From Pseudorhizobium flavum (GTDB taxonomy: Bacteria > Pseudomonadota > Alphaproteobacteria > Rhizobiales > Rhizobiaceae), in NCBI RefSeq assembly GCF_902502825.2, contig NZ_LR723670.1, forward strand, positions 2,976,001-3,040,000: DNA of 64,000 bases, read 5' to 3'. Shown piece after piece: positions 53,929-62,465 of this stretch. The stretch's first letter is position 1; each line of letters starts with the position of its first letter. The notes under the pieces were generated by a model. That model did not search any database, was not told where the DNA came from, and saw only the letters and a program-made list of their open reading frames with translations. A program made the position numbers and the translations under genes.

Positions 53929-55431
53929 GTGGACGTGACAACAACCGCTTTTCCGGCAGACCAGGAATCCCGTACAAATCCAATCATCAAGCCCGGACAC
54001 AATGCGTGGCGCAGTTCCCGCGCTGAGAAAACTGCATTTCTGGTCGACGGAGCCGATTACTTCCGCCGCCTGGACCAGGTTTTGGAACATGCCCGGCGCT
54101 CGATCTTCATCATCGGCTGGGACTTCAATCCGGATATTCGACTGAGACCGGAAGATCCGGGGTGCCCAACGCTCGGCGAGCGGCTTCGGATCCTGGTCGA
54201 AAGCCGGCCGGACCTGGAGGTGCGGCTCATCGTCTGGGGCATGGGGCCGGTCTACTCCGGCAAGAGCCTGAAGATGTTCGGCAGGATGGATTGGAGCGAC
54301 CACGAGCGGATCACCCTGAAATTCGACTTCGACCATCCTCTGCGCGCCAGCCATCACCAGAAGATCGTCGCCATCGACGATAAAACCGCGTTTCTCGGCG
54401 GCATCGACCTCACCGCCCGCAGATGGGATGATCGCGAGCATCGATCTGACAACCCTCTCCGGAAATCTCCCGACGGCACGGCCTATGGCCCGGTTCATGA
54501 TGTCCAGAGTATTGTCACTGGGCCTGCAGCCGTACTGATAGGTGATGTCGCGCGGCGCCGGTGGCGCAAGCTGACAGGCGAGACGCTTCAGCCGCTACCC
54601 TCCCTGGAGGGACCCAACCCCTGGCCTGACGATCTCGACGCCACCTTGAGAGATTGCTCTGCGGCACTGGCCCTGACCGAAGCATGGAAATGGAAGGGTC
54701 GGCGCGGCCACAGGGAAGCCATCCGCCTGACCCATGACGCGTTACGCGCTGCGGAGCGCCACCTGTACATCGAGACGCAGTATCTCGCTTCCTTCGGTGT
54801 CGCCAGAACGATTGCGCGACGACTGAAGGAGCCGCGCGGGCCTGAGATCGTGGTCGTCGTGACGCGCGAATCCCACGGTTTCGTCGAGCAGTTGATGATG
54901 GGCAAGAACCGCAACCGCCTGATCCGCAGGCTTATGCGGGCAGATCGGTATAACCGGCTGCGTGTCTATTATGCGGTAACCCCCGACGCACAGGGCAATG
55001 ACCGGGAGATCGTGGTTCATTCGAAGGTGATCATCGTCGATGATCGGTTCATCCGCGTCGGCTCCTCGAACCTCAATAACCGGTCCGAGGGATTGGACAC
55101 CGAATGCGATATTGCCTTGGAGACATATACTGCTGAAGGACGCCAGGCGATCGAACGGGTGCGCGACGATCTCATTGCGGAACACCTGGACGCGTCACCC
55201 GAGCAGGTGTCCGAACAGATCCGCATCACAGGCTCCCTCATCGCAGCGATCGACGCACTCAACACATCCCCACGCGGGCTGCGTCAATTTCATGTCGGTC
55301 CCAAGGAGGGCGACACGGAATCCGTCGTGGGCACGGGTATCATCGATCCGAAGCAGCCCTTCTGGCCAATTCGCCCCATGCTGGCCTTCGTGAAGCGGAG
55401 CTTTTCCCGCTTAACCCGCCGGCTGCTTTGA
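53929..55431 (+). CDS. phospholipase D superfamily protein
   Basis: A 500-residue PLD with two HKD motifs: HHQKIVAIDD (His143, Lys145) and HSKVIIVDDRFIRVGSSNLN in the C-terminal half. Both halves are needed for one active site. There is no membrane segment at the N-terminus but a hydrophobic patch at the end, so it is not a typical cardiolipin synthase; a phospholipase or transphosphatidylase role is likely. It overlaps the next gene tail to tail by 21 bp. GTG 53929; exact stress promoter. Confidence 0.9.
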   Translation: MDVTTTAFPADQESRTNPIIKPGHNAWRSSRAEKTAFLVDGADYFRRLDQVLEHARRSIFIIGWDFNPDIRLRPEDPGCPTLGERLRILVESRPDLEVRLIVWGMGPVYSGKSLKMFGRMDWSDHERITLKFDFDHPLRASHHQKIVAIDDKTAFLGGIDLTARRWDDREHRSDNPLRKSPDGTAYGPVHDVQSIVTGPAAVLIGDVARRRWRKLTGETLQPLPSLEGPNPWPDDLDATLRDCSAALALTEAWKWKGRRGHREAIRLTHDALRAAERHLYIETQYLASFGVARTIARRLKEPRGPEIVVVVTRESHGFVEQLMMGKNRNRLIRRLMRADRYNRLRVYYAVTPDAQGNDREIVVHSKVIIVDDRFIRVGSSNLNNRSEGLDTECDIALETYTAEGRQAIERVRDDLIAEHLDASPEQVSEQIRITGSLIAAIDALNTSPRGLRQFHVGPKEGDTESVVGTGIIDPKQPFWPIRPMLAFVKRSFSRLTRRLL

Positions 55432-56355
55432 TATCCTCCGGCGCGGCTGGCGGCGAAAATAGGCTTCGCTCGCCACGAGCGTCGGCACGCCCAGCATCAG
55501 CGGAACGAAGAAGTACAGGATCCGGAAGACAACCAGCGCGCCGATCGACGCATCGACGGGAAGAACGCCGAGAATGGTGGCTTCCAGCACACCCAGCCCT
55601 CCGGGCACATGGCTGATCAGGGCAGCGATGTTCGCAGTGACGTAGGCAGTGGCCACGGTCAGGTAGTTGACCGCAGAAATGCCCAGTAGGAGTTGATGGA
55701 TGCATGCGGCGACGCAGGCAAAGTTGAGCGTGCCGACCGCGATCTGGCCAAGGGCAAGCCAGACGGAGGGTGGCTGGAAGCTCCACCGGTACAGGATCAG
55801 GGGCCGTTCTACGCGCCAGCAGATCAGCAGGTACAACGTCGGCACCAGGAGGCAGATGCAGCCCAGAGTAACCGCCATCATCTCGTTGATGCCGAGCAGG
55901 TCGCCGCCCCGCCCCTGTGTTATGATCAGGGCTAGACCGGCAAGTGCGACCAGACCAAGACCGACGGTGACGCCGCAGAAGATGATGACCTTGGCAACCT
56001 GCTCGCCCGAAAGCCCCCAGCGAGAATAGAAGCGGTAGCGGACCGCACCGCTGCTTAGGGCAGCCATACCAACGTTGTGGCCGATGGAAAGGCTGCAAAA
56101 GGACGCAAGCGCCACCTGCCGATAGGGCAAGGCGCGACCTGCATAGCGCACGGCGAGCCAGTCGAAACCAGAGAGACACGTATAGGAGGCGATCACGAAT
56201 GCGAAGGCGAAGAGCAACCTCTGCTGCGGGATGGAAGCTACCGATAGCCGGATCTCCTCCACACTATAGCGTCCGAGACTACGGTAGACGAGGAAGGCGG
56301 CGACCACGATCGCCAGCGCAACCAGAATTTTGAAAACGCGTCGCCTCGTGACCAT
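55411..56355 (-). CDS. lysylphosphatidylglycerol synthase-type membrane protein
   Basis: A 314-residue protein with about eight membrane helices (UPF0104/LPG_synthase_TM family), the flippase-like half of MprF without its tRNA-dependent synthase domain. Marks: FSLGHNVGMAALSSGAVRYRFY-type segment CSLSIGHNVGMAALSSGAVR and ISHVPGGLGVLEATIL. It probably moves or binds a lipid in the inner membrane. GGGAGGG precedes ATG 56355. It shares a symmetric promoter with the divergent EEP gene and meets the PLD gene tail to tail. Confidence 0.88.
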   Translation of the reverse strand: MVTRRRVFKILVALAIVVAAFLVYRSLGRYSVEEIRLSVASIPQQRLLFAFAFVIASYTCLSGFDWLAVRYAGRALPYRQVALASFCSLSIGHNVGMAALSSGAVRYRFYSRWGLSGEQVAKVIIFCGVTVGLGLVALAGLALIITQGRGGDLLGINEMMAVTLGCICLLVPTLYLLICWRVERPLILYRWSFQPPSVWLALGQIAVGTLNFACVAACIHQLLLGISAVNYLTVATAYVTANIAALISHVPGGLGVLEATILGVLPVDASIGALVVFRILYFFVPLMLGVPTLVASEAYFRRQPRRRISKQPAG

Positions 56356-56382
56356 CCGCTCCCTCCCTCAGTTCGTGGACGG

Positions 56383-56407
56383 GGAACGAAAACCGGACAA
56401 ACGGGTT
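56383..56407 (+). promoter_or_regulatory. EcfG-like promoter of the EEP gene
   Basis: GGAAC (56383-56387), 16-base spacer, GGTT (56404-56407), 9 bp before ATG 56417; the message would be nearly leaderless. It is the same DNA as the minus-strand promoter. Confidence 0.45.
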
Positions 56408-56409
56408 CC
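56385..56409 (-). promoter_or_regulatory. EcfG-type promoter of the LPG-synthase-type gene
   Basis: Minus-strand GGAAC (56409-56405), 16-base spacer, CGTT (56388-56385): exact consensus, 29 bp before ATG 56355. Because GTTCC contains GTT, each -10 lies on the other strand's -35. Confidence 0.65.
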
Positions 56410-56416
56410 CCCGCTC

Positions 56417-57172
56417 ATGTCAGCCACTCCGCAGCAACCACCAGCCAAGCCCGGCACCATCCTCAAGGTCCTCAGCTACAACGTCCACAGTTGCATCGGC
56501 ACCGACCGAAAGCTCGATTGTGCGCGCATTGCCGAGGTCATCGCAAGCATTGCTCCCGATATCATCGGCCTGCAGGAACTGGATGTCGGGCGCCGACGGA
56601 CCGGTGGCGCTGATCAGGCACATATCGTCGCGTCGCTCCTGCGCATGGAATTTCACTTCCATGCGGCACTTCACGTGGCCGAAGAACGCTATGGCGACGC
56701 TGTATTGACCGCGCTACCTATGCGATTCGTCAAAGGAGCCATGCTTCCATCCTCTGGCGAGCAGCGCGGGGCCTTGTGGACGGAAGTGACTGCCGGAGAT
56801 CAGACCGTCCAGGTCTTCAATACTCACCTTGGCCTGCGCCGCAGGGATCGCCTCAGCCAGATGACGACACTGCTTGGTCCAGGCTGGCTCGGCAATCCGG
56901 ATAATGCGGACAAACCGCGCATCCTCATCGGCGACCTGAATTCCATCGGCAGGTCCGCCTCCTATCGCCTTGTTACGAAGCATCTGAAGGATGTTCAACT
57001 GGAAGCGCCGCGCCGGCCGCAGCCCACCTTCCCATCCCGCTATCCGGTGATGCGCCTCGATCACATCTTCGTATCGGAGGGCATCGAAGTGCTGGACGCG
57101 GAAGTGATCTCCACCTCGCTGACCCGCAGGGCGTCGGACCACCTGCCGCTGCTGGCGACTATTCGCCTTTGA
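56417..57172 (+). CDS. endonuclease/exonuclease/phosphatase family protein
   Basis: A 251-residue EEP-fold metal-dependent phosphatase. Motifs: LSYNVHSCIG, QELDVGRRR (catalytic Glu), NTHLGLRRRDRL, IGDLNSIG (Asp-Leu-Asn) and ASDHLPL (catalytic His). The fold covers nucleases, sphingomyelinases and inositol phosphatases; next to a PLD and a lipid flippase-like protein, action on a lipid head group is the best guess. ATG 56417 was preferred because earlier starts (TTG 56330, GTG 56348) would overlap the divergent gene. Confidence 0.85.
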   Translation: MSATPQQPPAKPGTILKVLSYNVHSCIGTDRKLDCARIAEVIASIAPDIIGLQELDVGRRRTGGADQAHIVASLLRMEFHFHAALHVAEERYGDAVLTALPMRFVKGAMLPSSGEQRGALWTEVTAGDQTVQVFNTHLGLRRRDRLSQMTTLLGPGWLGNPDNADKPRILIGDLNSIGRSASYRLVTKHLKDVQLEAPRRPQPTFPSRYPVMRLDHIFVSEGIEVLDAEVISTSLTRRASDHLPLLATIRL

Positions 57173-57216
57173 ATGGCATACGCTAACCTTAATCGCCCCT
57201 GTTCCGCAGCGAGCTT

Positions 57217-57486
57217 TCAGTGCTTGTTGCGAGATACGAACTTGTTGAACCGGCTGGTCTTCCCGCTGGAGGTCTCCTCCTGATAGAGGAAGCACAGCTC
57301 GTTCGCGTCGAATATATCGAAGAAGTCATCCCACTCGATCGGCTCCAGCGACTCTTCCGGCTCGCCGAAATCCACCCGTAGGATGCCTCCTTCGCCAGAG
57401 TCTTTGACGCGCGCTGGGTGACCGCCGCGTTCCTCGATCCAGTTGCGGATTTCTTTATGGTCGGTGGTCTCTACCGATTTGCTCAT
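57217..57486 (-). CDS. small acidic hypothetical protein
   Basis: An 89-residue protein with a plausible small alpha/beta fold: TDHKEIRNWIEERGGHPARV, GGILRVDFGEP and EPIEWDDFFDIFDANELCFL. The same layout occurs in small rhizobial proteins sometimes mislabelled as glucan branching enzymes; the true role is unknown. AAAGGAGG lies before ATG 57486, and an EcfG-like promoter is 30 bp upstream. Confidence 0.72.
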   Translation of the reverse strand: MSKSVETTDHKEIRNWIEERGGHPARVKDSGEGGILRVDFGEPEESLEPIEWDDFFDIFDANELCFLYQEETSSGKTSRFNKFVSRNKH

Positions 57487-57515
57487 CTTGACCTCCTTTC
57501 AACATCTCGCACCCG

Positions 57516-57540
57516 AACCTGAGCCGGATGCGATTGTTCC
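57516..57540 (-). promoter_or_regulatory. EcfG-like promoter of the 89-residue gene
   Basis: Minus-strand GGAAC (57540-57536), 16-base spacer, GGTT ending at 57516; one base off consensus, 29 bp before ATG 57486. Confidence 0.45.
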
Positions 57541-57782
57541 GGACCGAAACCTGTCTCGACAGCGGGAACCTTTCTGCTGCGTCCGCGGTTGATCACCCGT
57601 CGAAAGCTGTAGAATGCGGACGACAGCGTCATAGTACCCTCCCCAACTCGGCGCCTCCTTCGGGAGTGCGCCGTCTTTCTTCCGTCGGCTCTGCGTCAAT
57701 CCGTCCGTATTGACCTCCCTGGCATTCAACCCATTTTTCAACCAGCGGACCCGTCGCTGCAGTTGTTAAGTGAGGATGGACG

Positions 57783-59198
57783 ATGCTCGAAAACCTCGAC
57801 GCCACACTCCTGGCCAGGGTTCAGTTTGCCTTCACTGTTTCTTTCCACATCATCTTTCCCGCCTTCTCGATCGGCCTCGCAAGTTATCTGGCGGTGCTTC
57901 AGGGCCTGTGGTTGTGGACGAAGCAGGAAGTCTATCTCGAGCTTTTCGACTTCTGGAAAACGATCTTCGCACTGGCCTTCGGGATGGGCGTGGTATCGGG
58001 CATCGTGATGTCCTACCAGTTCGGCACGAACTGGAGCGTATTCTCCGACAAGGCTGGGCCCATCATCGGTCCGCTGATGGGCTACGAGGTCCTTTCGGCC
58101 TTTTTCCTCGAAGCCGGTTTCCTCGGGGTCATGCTGTTCGGCAGGAAGCGCGTCGGCCCCGGCCTGCATTTCTTCGCCACGCTCATGGTTGCCTTCGGCA
58201 CGCTGATGTCGGCGACATGGATCCTCGCTGTGAATTCCTGGATGCAGACGCCGGCCGGCTTCGCCATGAACGACGCAGGGCAGTTTGTGCCTGAAGACTG
58301 GTGGGCCATCATCTTCAACCCTTCCTTCCCATACCGGCTGGTGCACATGGTGCTGGCAGCATATCTGACCACTGCACTGGTTGTGGGGGCTGTCGGGGCC
58401 TACCACCTGTTGCGCCGCACATCGCCGCTTCGCGCGGGAACGATGTTTTCAATGGCCATGTGGATGCTGACGATCGTCGCACCCCTTCAGATCCTCGCAG
58501 GCGACATGCACGGCCTCAACACGCTTGAGCATCAGCCGGTCAAGGTCATGGCCATGGAGGGCCACTACGAAAGCCATCCCGATGGAGCCCCCTTGATCCT
58601 CTTTGGCCTCCCCAATCCTGAGGAGAAACGGGTCGACTACGCAGTGGAGATCCCGAAGCTCTCCAGTCTCATCCTGAAGCACGACCTGAATGCACCTCTG
58701 GATGGTCTCGACACAGTTCCCGAAGAACTGCATCCGCCGGTTCCGATCGTCTTCTGGTCCTTCCGCATTATGATCGCAATAGGCTTTGCGATGTTCGGCC
58801 TCGGCTTGTGGAGCCTCTACTGTCGCTGGCGCGGCTCGCTCTATGGCAGCGACTGGCTGCACCGCTCTGCGATTGTGATGGGACCTGCAGGATTTGTTGC
58901 AGTCCTGGCGGGATGGATCACCACCGAGGTGGGGCGACAGCCGTTCACCGTCTACGGTCATCTTCTGACGGCCGATTCCGTTTCGCCGATTGCGGCACCG
59001 GCGGTTGCCACCTCGCTGATCGCTTTCATCATTGTCTATTTCCTGATCTTCGGTGCGGGCACCTTCTATATTCTCCGGCTGATGTCCCGCCTGCCGCGCG
59101 ATCCGATGGGCGACCTCGATGAAGGCCCGATCCGTACGGCGGGTATTACGCCTGCCCCTCAGGCAGCCAAACACGAGGAAGTGCGTCATGGAGCTTGA
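57783..59198 (+). CDS. cydA: cytochrome bd-type quinol oxidase subunit I
   Basis: A 471-residue membrane protein with nine helices that oxidises quinol and carries haems b558, b595 and d. FAFTVSFHIIFPAFSIGLAS holds a haem ligand His; the quinol loop (about 250-330) starts at DMHGLNTLEHQPVKVMAMEG and is short, the form seen in cyanide-insensitive oxidases (CioA). ATG 57783 follows GTGAGGATGGACG. The ~300 bp upstream contain a possible stress -35 on the plus strand (57569 region) too far away to assign. It overlaps cydB by 11 bp. Confidence 0.94.
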   Translation: MLENLDATLLARVQFAFTVSFHIIFPAFSIGLASYLAVLQGLWLWTKQEVYLELFDFWKTIFALAFGMGVVSGIVMSYQFGTNWSVFSDKAGPIIGPLMGYEVLSAFFLEAGFLGVMLFGRKRVGPGLHFFATLMVAFGTLMSATWILAVNSWMQTPAGFAMNDAGQFVPEDWWAIIFNPSFPYRLVHMVLAAYLTTALVVGAVGAYHLLRRTSPLRAGTMFSMAMWMLTIVAPLQILAGDMHGLNTLEHQPVKVMAMEGHYESHPDGAPLILFGLPNPEEKRVDYAVEIPKLSSLILKHDLNAPLDGLDTVPEELHPPVPIVFWSFRIMIAIGFAMFGLGLWSLYCRWRGSLYGSDWLHRSAIVMGPAGFVAVLAGWITTEVGRQPFTVYGHLLTADSVSPIAAPAVATSLIAFIIVYFLIFGAGTFYILRLMSRLPRDPMGDLDEGPIRTAGITPAPQAAKHEEVRHGA

Positions 59199-60192
59199 TC
59201 TCGCCTTCATCTGGGCCGCCATCATTGCCTTCGCGGTCCTCGCCTACGTCATCCTCGACGGCTTCGATCTCGGCGTCGGCATTCTCTTCCCGTTCTTCCC
59301 GGAGAAGCATGAGAAGGACGTGATGATGAACAGCGTTGCGCCCGTCTGGGACGGCAACGAAACATGGCTGGTCCTCGGCGGCGGCGGGCTGCTTGCCGTC
59401 TTCCCCCTTGCCTACGCGACCATCCTTCCGGCGCTCTATGCTCCGATCATTGCCATGCTGCTCGGGCTGATCTTCCGCGGCGTCGCCTTCGAATACCGCT
59501 GGCGCACCAAGCGAGCGGAGCCGCTCTGGAACTGGGCCTTCACGGGCGGGTCGGTCGTCGCAGCCTTTGCCCAAGGCGTGGCGCTGGGGGCACTGGTGCA
59601 GGGAATTCCGGTTGAGAACCGGGCGTATACGGGCGGCTGGTGGGACTGGCTCACGCCCTTCTCCGTCGCCACCGGGCTGGCCGTCCTGATCGGTTATGCG
59701 CTGCTCGGGGCGACTTGGCTGATCATGAAGACGAGCGGAGAACTGGCCGAAAGGGCACGGCGCTATGCCTATGTGGCCGGGGTCGCCACGCTGGTGGCCA
59801 TGGGTATCGTCAGCCTCTGGACGCCCTTCCTCGAGCCGCTCTATCTCCAGCGCTGGTTCAGCTGGCCGACCGCAGCTTTCAGCCTGATCGTCCCCGCTCT
59901 GGTCGCCGCCTGCTTCCTGGTGCTGGCCCACGGCCTGCGCACCCATCACGACAGCCGTCCCTTCATTGCGTCGCTTGGTCTCTTCGTGCTCGGCTATGCC
60001 GGGATCGGGATCAGCTTCTATCCCTATATTGTCCCCACCTCGGTAACGATCTGGGATGCTGCCGCTCCCGACGAGAGCCTAGCCTTCCTTCTGGTCGGTG
60101 CGCTGGTCCTCGTGCCGCTGATCCTCGCCTACACCGCCTATGCCTACTGGGTGTTCCGGGGCAAGGTGAATCCCGAGGAAGGCTACCACTAA
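59188..60192 (+). CDS. cydB: cytochrome bd-type quinol oxidase subunit II
   Basis: A 334-residue partner of CydA with eight to nine helices. Marks are YVILDGFDLGVGILFPF, PVWDGNETWLVLGGG and FRGVAFEYRWRTKR, all conserved in CydB/CioB. ATG 59188 lies inside the end of cydA, and the stop TAA shares a base with the next ATG, so the three genes are tightly coupled. Confidence 0.95.
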   Translation: MELDLAFIWAAIIAFAVLAYVILDGFDLGVGILFPFFPEKHEKDVMMNSVAPVWDGNETWLVLGGGGLLAVFPLAYATILPALYAPIIAMLLGLIFRGVAFEYRWRTKRAEPLWNWAFTGGSVVAAFAQGVALGALVQGIPVENRAYTGGWWDWLTPFSVATGLAVLIGYALLGATWLIMKTSGELAERARRYAYVAGVATLVAMGIVSLWTPFLEPLYLQRWFSWPTAAFSLIVPALVAACFLVLAHGLRTHHDSRPFIASLGLFVLGYAGIGISFYPYIVPTSVTIWDAAAPDESLAFLLVGALVLVPLILAYTAYAYWVFRGKVNPEEGYH

Positions 60193-60305
60193 TGGCAGCG
60201 TCTGGGGCCCTCAGGCGGCTTGCGTGGTTCGTCGGCCTGTGGCTGGCGGGCGTCCTTGCAGTGACTGTCGTCGGGCTGGTCATCAAGCTCTGGCTCGGTA
60301 CATAA
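60192..60305 (+). CDS. DUF2474 small subunit-like protein of the bd oxidase
   Basis: A 37-residue single-helix membrane protein: a short polar start with RRLAWFVGLWLAGVLAVTV, ending LVIKLWLGT. TAATG overlap with cydB by one base. DUF2474 proteins occupy this place in many Cio-type operons and are analogous to CydX, which stabilises the haems. Too short for most gene callers, but position and sequence support it well. Confidence 0.82.
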   Translation: MAASGALRRLAWFVGLWLAGVLAVTVVGLVIKLWLGT

Positions 60306-60452
60306 GTCCATCTCTCGACGCCGTGCGCGCCGACACCACCTGCCACCAAGCGGGACGCAACGGCTGGACGCCACCGTCAAACAGGTTACAGTCGCCTGAC
60401 GCTTGAGCGGACGCGGGATGCGGCGCATCGGCATGTAAGGAGGCGATGGGAC

Positions 60453-61694
60453 TTGGCCGCAGAACCACTGGTGCAACGGGATAGCGAAGCGCGCCAACGC
60501 TGGACGACCCTTGCCCTTCTCTGCTGTGCGGTCGTCCTGTCCTTCTCGACCTGGTTTTCAGCGACCGCCATCGCTCCAGAGCTGACCCGCGCCTGGAACC
60601 TCTCGACCGCTGAAGCGACCTGGCTGACCAATGGGGTCCAGATCGGCTTCGTCACCGGCGCCTTGCTTGCGAGCCTCTTCAATCTGCCTGACCTGATCAG
60701 GATGAACCGCCTCATGGCCGGATCGGCTGCATTGGCCGTCATCGCCAATGCTGCCCTCTTACTCGAGCCGCCTCCCATCGTCGCGATCCTCTGCCGGATC
60801 ATCACCGGTTTCGCGCTCGCCGGTGTCTATCCGCCGGCGCTCAAGCTCGTCTCCACGTGGTTCGTGGCCGGCCGCGGCCTTGCCTTCGCCGCCGTGATCG
60901 GAGCGATAACCGCCGGGTCAGCTCTTCCACATCTTTTCCGTGGCACGACCTCCGCAATCGCCTGGCAGCAGGTCGTCGTGCTGTCGACCATCGCAGCGCT
61001 TGCAAGCATGGTGCTCTTCCTGCTTTGCGTGAGAGAGGGTCCGTTTCCGTACGGCAAGGCTATGTTCGACCCACACCAGATCGGCCGTGTACTGCGCGAC
61101 CGCCATGTTGCCCTCGTAAATATCGGATACCTCGGTCACATGTGGGAACTCTATGCCATGTGGGCATGGCTCTTGACCTACCTGACGGCGGCCTTCGAGG
61201 CCGGCGACTACGGCACGGCGCAGGATGCATCCCTCCTGACCTTTGCCACGGTGGCTCTCGGTGTGGTCGGTTGCTTCGCTGGCGGGGTGCTTTCGGATCG
61301 CGTCGGACGCACGGCGACGACGGCCGGCATGATGATCGCCTCGGGCCTCTGCGCGTTGACCGTTGGCTTCGCCTATGACGGACCGCTATGGCTCCTTGCC
61401 ATCGTGGTCGTCGTCTGGGGGATCAGCATCATTGGCGATTCCGCACAGTTCTCGGCGGCGGTCACCGAACTTGCCGACCGCAATTACATCGGCACCGCTC
61501 TCTCCCTGCAGATGGGCATGGGTTTCGCGCTGACGATCGGCATGATCTGGGCGCTGCCCAGGTTGGCCGAATTGCTGGGCGGATGGCAATGGACTTTCTC
61601 CGTGCTTGCGATCGGACCCTTCGTCGGCGCTGCTGCCATGCTGTACCTGCGTCGGCTGCCTGCCGCGACCCGGCTCGCCAATGGACGCCGCTGA
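60453..61694 (+). CDS. MFS transporter
   Basis: A 413-residue major facilitator with 12 helices. The 2-3 loop has FNLPDLIRMNRLMAGSAALA and the 8-9 loop SDRVGRTATT, the typical MFS signature. Substrate unknown; the set with a TetR regulator and an aminotransferase hints at an amino acid or drug-like compound. TTG 60453 has AAGGAGG 10 nt upstream. The 147 bp before it hold no other feature that I can see. Confidence 0.88.
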   Translation: MAAEPLVQRDSEARQRWTTLALLCCAVVLSFSTWFSATAIAPELTRAWNLSTAEATWLTNGVQIGFVTGALLASLFNLPDLIRMNRLMAGSAALAVIANAALLLEPPPIVAILCRIITGFALAGVYPPALKLVSTWFVAGRGLAFAAVIGAITAGSALPHLFRGTTSAIAWQQVVVLSTIAALASMVLFLLCVREGPFPYGKAMFDPHQIGRVLRDRHVALVNIGYLGHMWELYAMWAWLLTYLTAAFEAGDYGTAQDASLLTFATVALGVVGCFAGGVLSDRVGRTATTAGMMIASGLCALTVGFAYDGPLWLLAIVVVVWGISIIGDSAQFSAAVTELADRNYIGTALSLQMGMGFALTIGMIWALPRLAELLGGWQWTFSVLAIGPFVGAAAMLYLRRLPAATRLANGRR

Positions 61695-61744
61695 CTTGGC
61701 GCTTGCAGGTTATTATCCAAACGTATAACAACAGCGGATACGGT

Positions 61745-61771
61745 GGACACGAAAGTGATATCACCGTGTCC
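61745..61771 (+). promoter_or_regulatory. nested inverted repeats, candidate TetR operator
   Basis: Outer arms GGACACG (61745-61751) and CGTGTCC (61765-61771) enclose the perfect palindrome GTGATATCAC (61755-61764). It lies 39 bp before the TetR-family gene. Confidence 0.6.
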
Positions 61772-61809
61772 CTATCTCGGATGTTCCCTTTCACTGGACC
61801 AAGGCTTGC

Positions 61810-62445
61810 ATGAATACGCGCCGCAGTTATCACCGTGCCAGCGAAGGCGAGCGGCGAGAAGAGCTCATCGCAGCAACGCTCGACTGTATTGCAGAAGCTG
61901 GAATAGAGGGCGCAACGGTGCGCCAGATCGCGGCGCGCGCCGGTGTGACGCCCGGATTGATCCGTCACTACTTCATGACCAAGGACCAGATGCTGCAGGC
62001 TGCCTACCGGCAATTGATGAACGGCATCACGCAGACCACCACGGCAGCGGCTCAAGGACATGACCCACGCACCCGGCTGCGCCAGTTCATCGTCGCGAAC
62101 GTCACGCCACCCGTGACCGACAGTCGTACGCTGTCCCTGTGGGCCGCCTTTATCAGCCACATCCCGCTCGATCCCGCATTCGCCGCCATTCATCGCGAGA
62201 GCTATTTGGCCTTCCTCGGAGAACTGGAAAAACTCCTCTCGGACTTCTTTGCAGATCGCAAGCGGACGGTGAGCGCCGCCGAGTGCCGCTCCTATGCGAT
62301 TGCGCTGAACGGATTGATCGACGGCCTCTGGCTCGAAGGAACGCTCGCGCCGGATATGTTCGAAGACAACGAAATTGCCGGGACAGCCATCGTCTCGGTG
62401 GAGGCCCTGCTGAGGCTTCCACCGGGCGATCTGTCTTTGGCTTGA
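61810..62445 (+). CDS. TetR-family regulator, BetI-like
   Basis: A 211-residue regulator. The N-terminal DNA-binding domain (ATVRQIAARAGVTPGLIRHY followed by FMTKDQML) matches BetI/TetR; the C-terminal ligand domain has the TetR_C_6-type SLWAAFISHIPLDPAF. It stands between the MFS gene and an aminotransferase gene on the same strand. ATG 61810 has no strong RBS. It probably represses itself through the palindrome upstream, and perhaps the MFS or aminotransferase genes. Confidence 0.9.
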   Translation: MNTRRSYHRASEGERREELIAATLDCIAEAGIEGATVRQIAARAGVTPGLIRHYFMTKDQMLQAAYRQLMNGITQTTTAAAQGHDPRTRLRQFIVANVTPPVTDSRTLSLWAAFISHIPLDPAFAAIHRESYLAFLGELEKLLSDFFADRKRTVSAAECRSYAIALNGLIDGLWLEGTLAPDMFEDNEIAGTAIVSVEALLRLPPGDLSLA

Positions 62446-62465
62446 AGATGAATAGAGGACCTAAA

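Noticed and set aside
57483..57632. 49-codon minus-strand frame starting MTLSSAFYSFRRV, coupled by ATGA to the 89-residue gene
   Set aside because: GAGGG precedes it, but the likely promoter of the 89-residue gene lies inside it and the sequence is Arg-rich without a hydrophobic core; not convincing enough to list.
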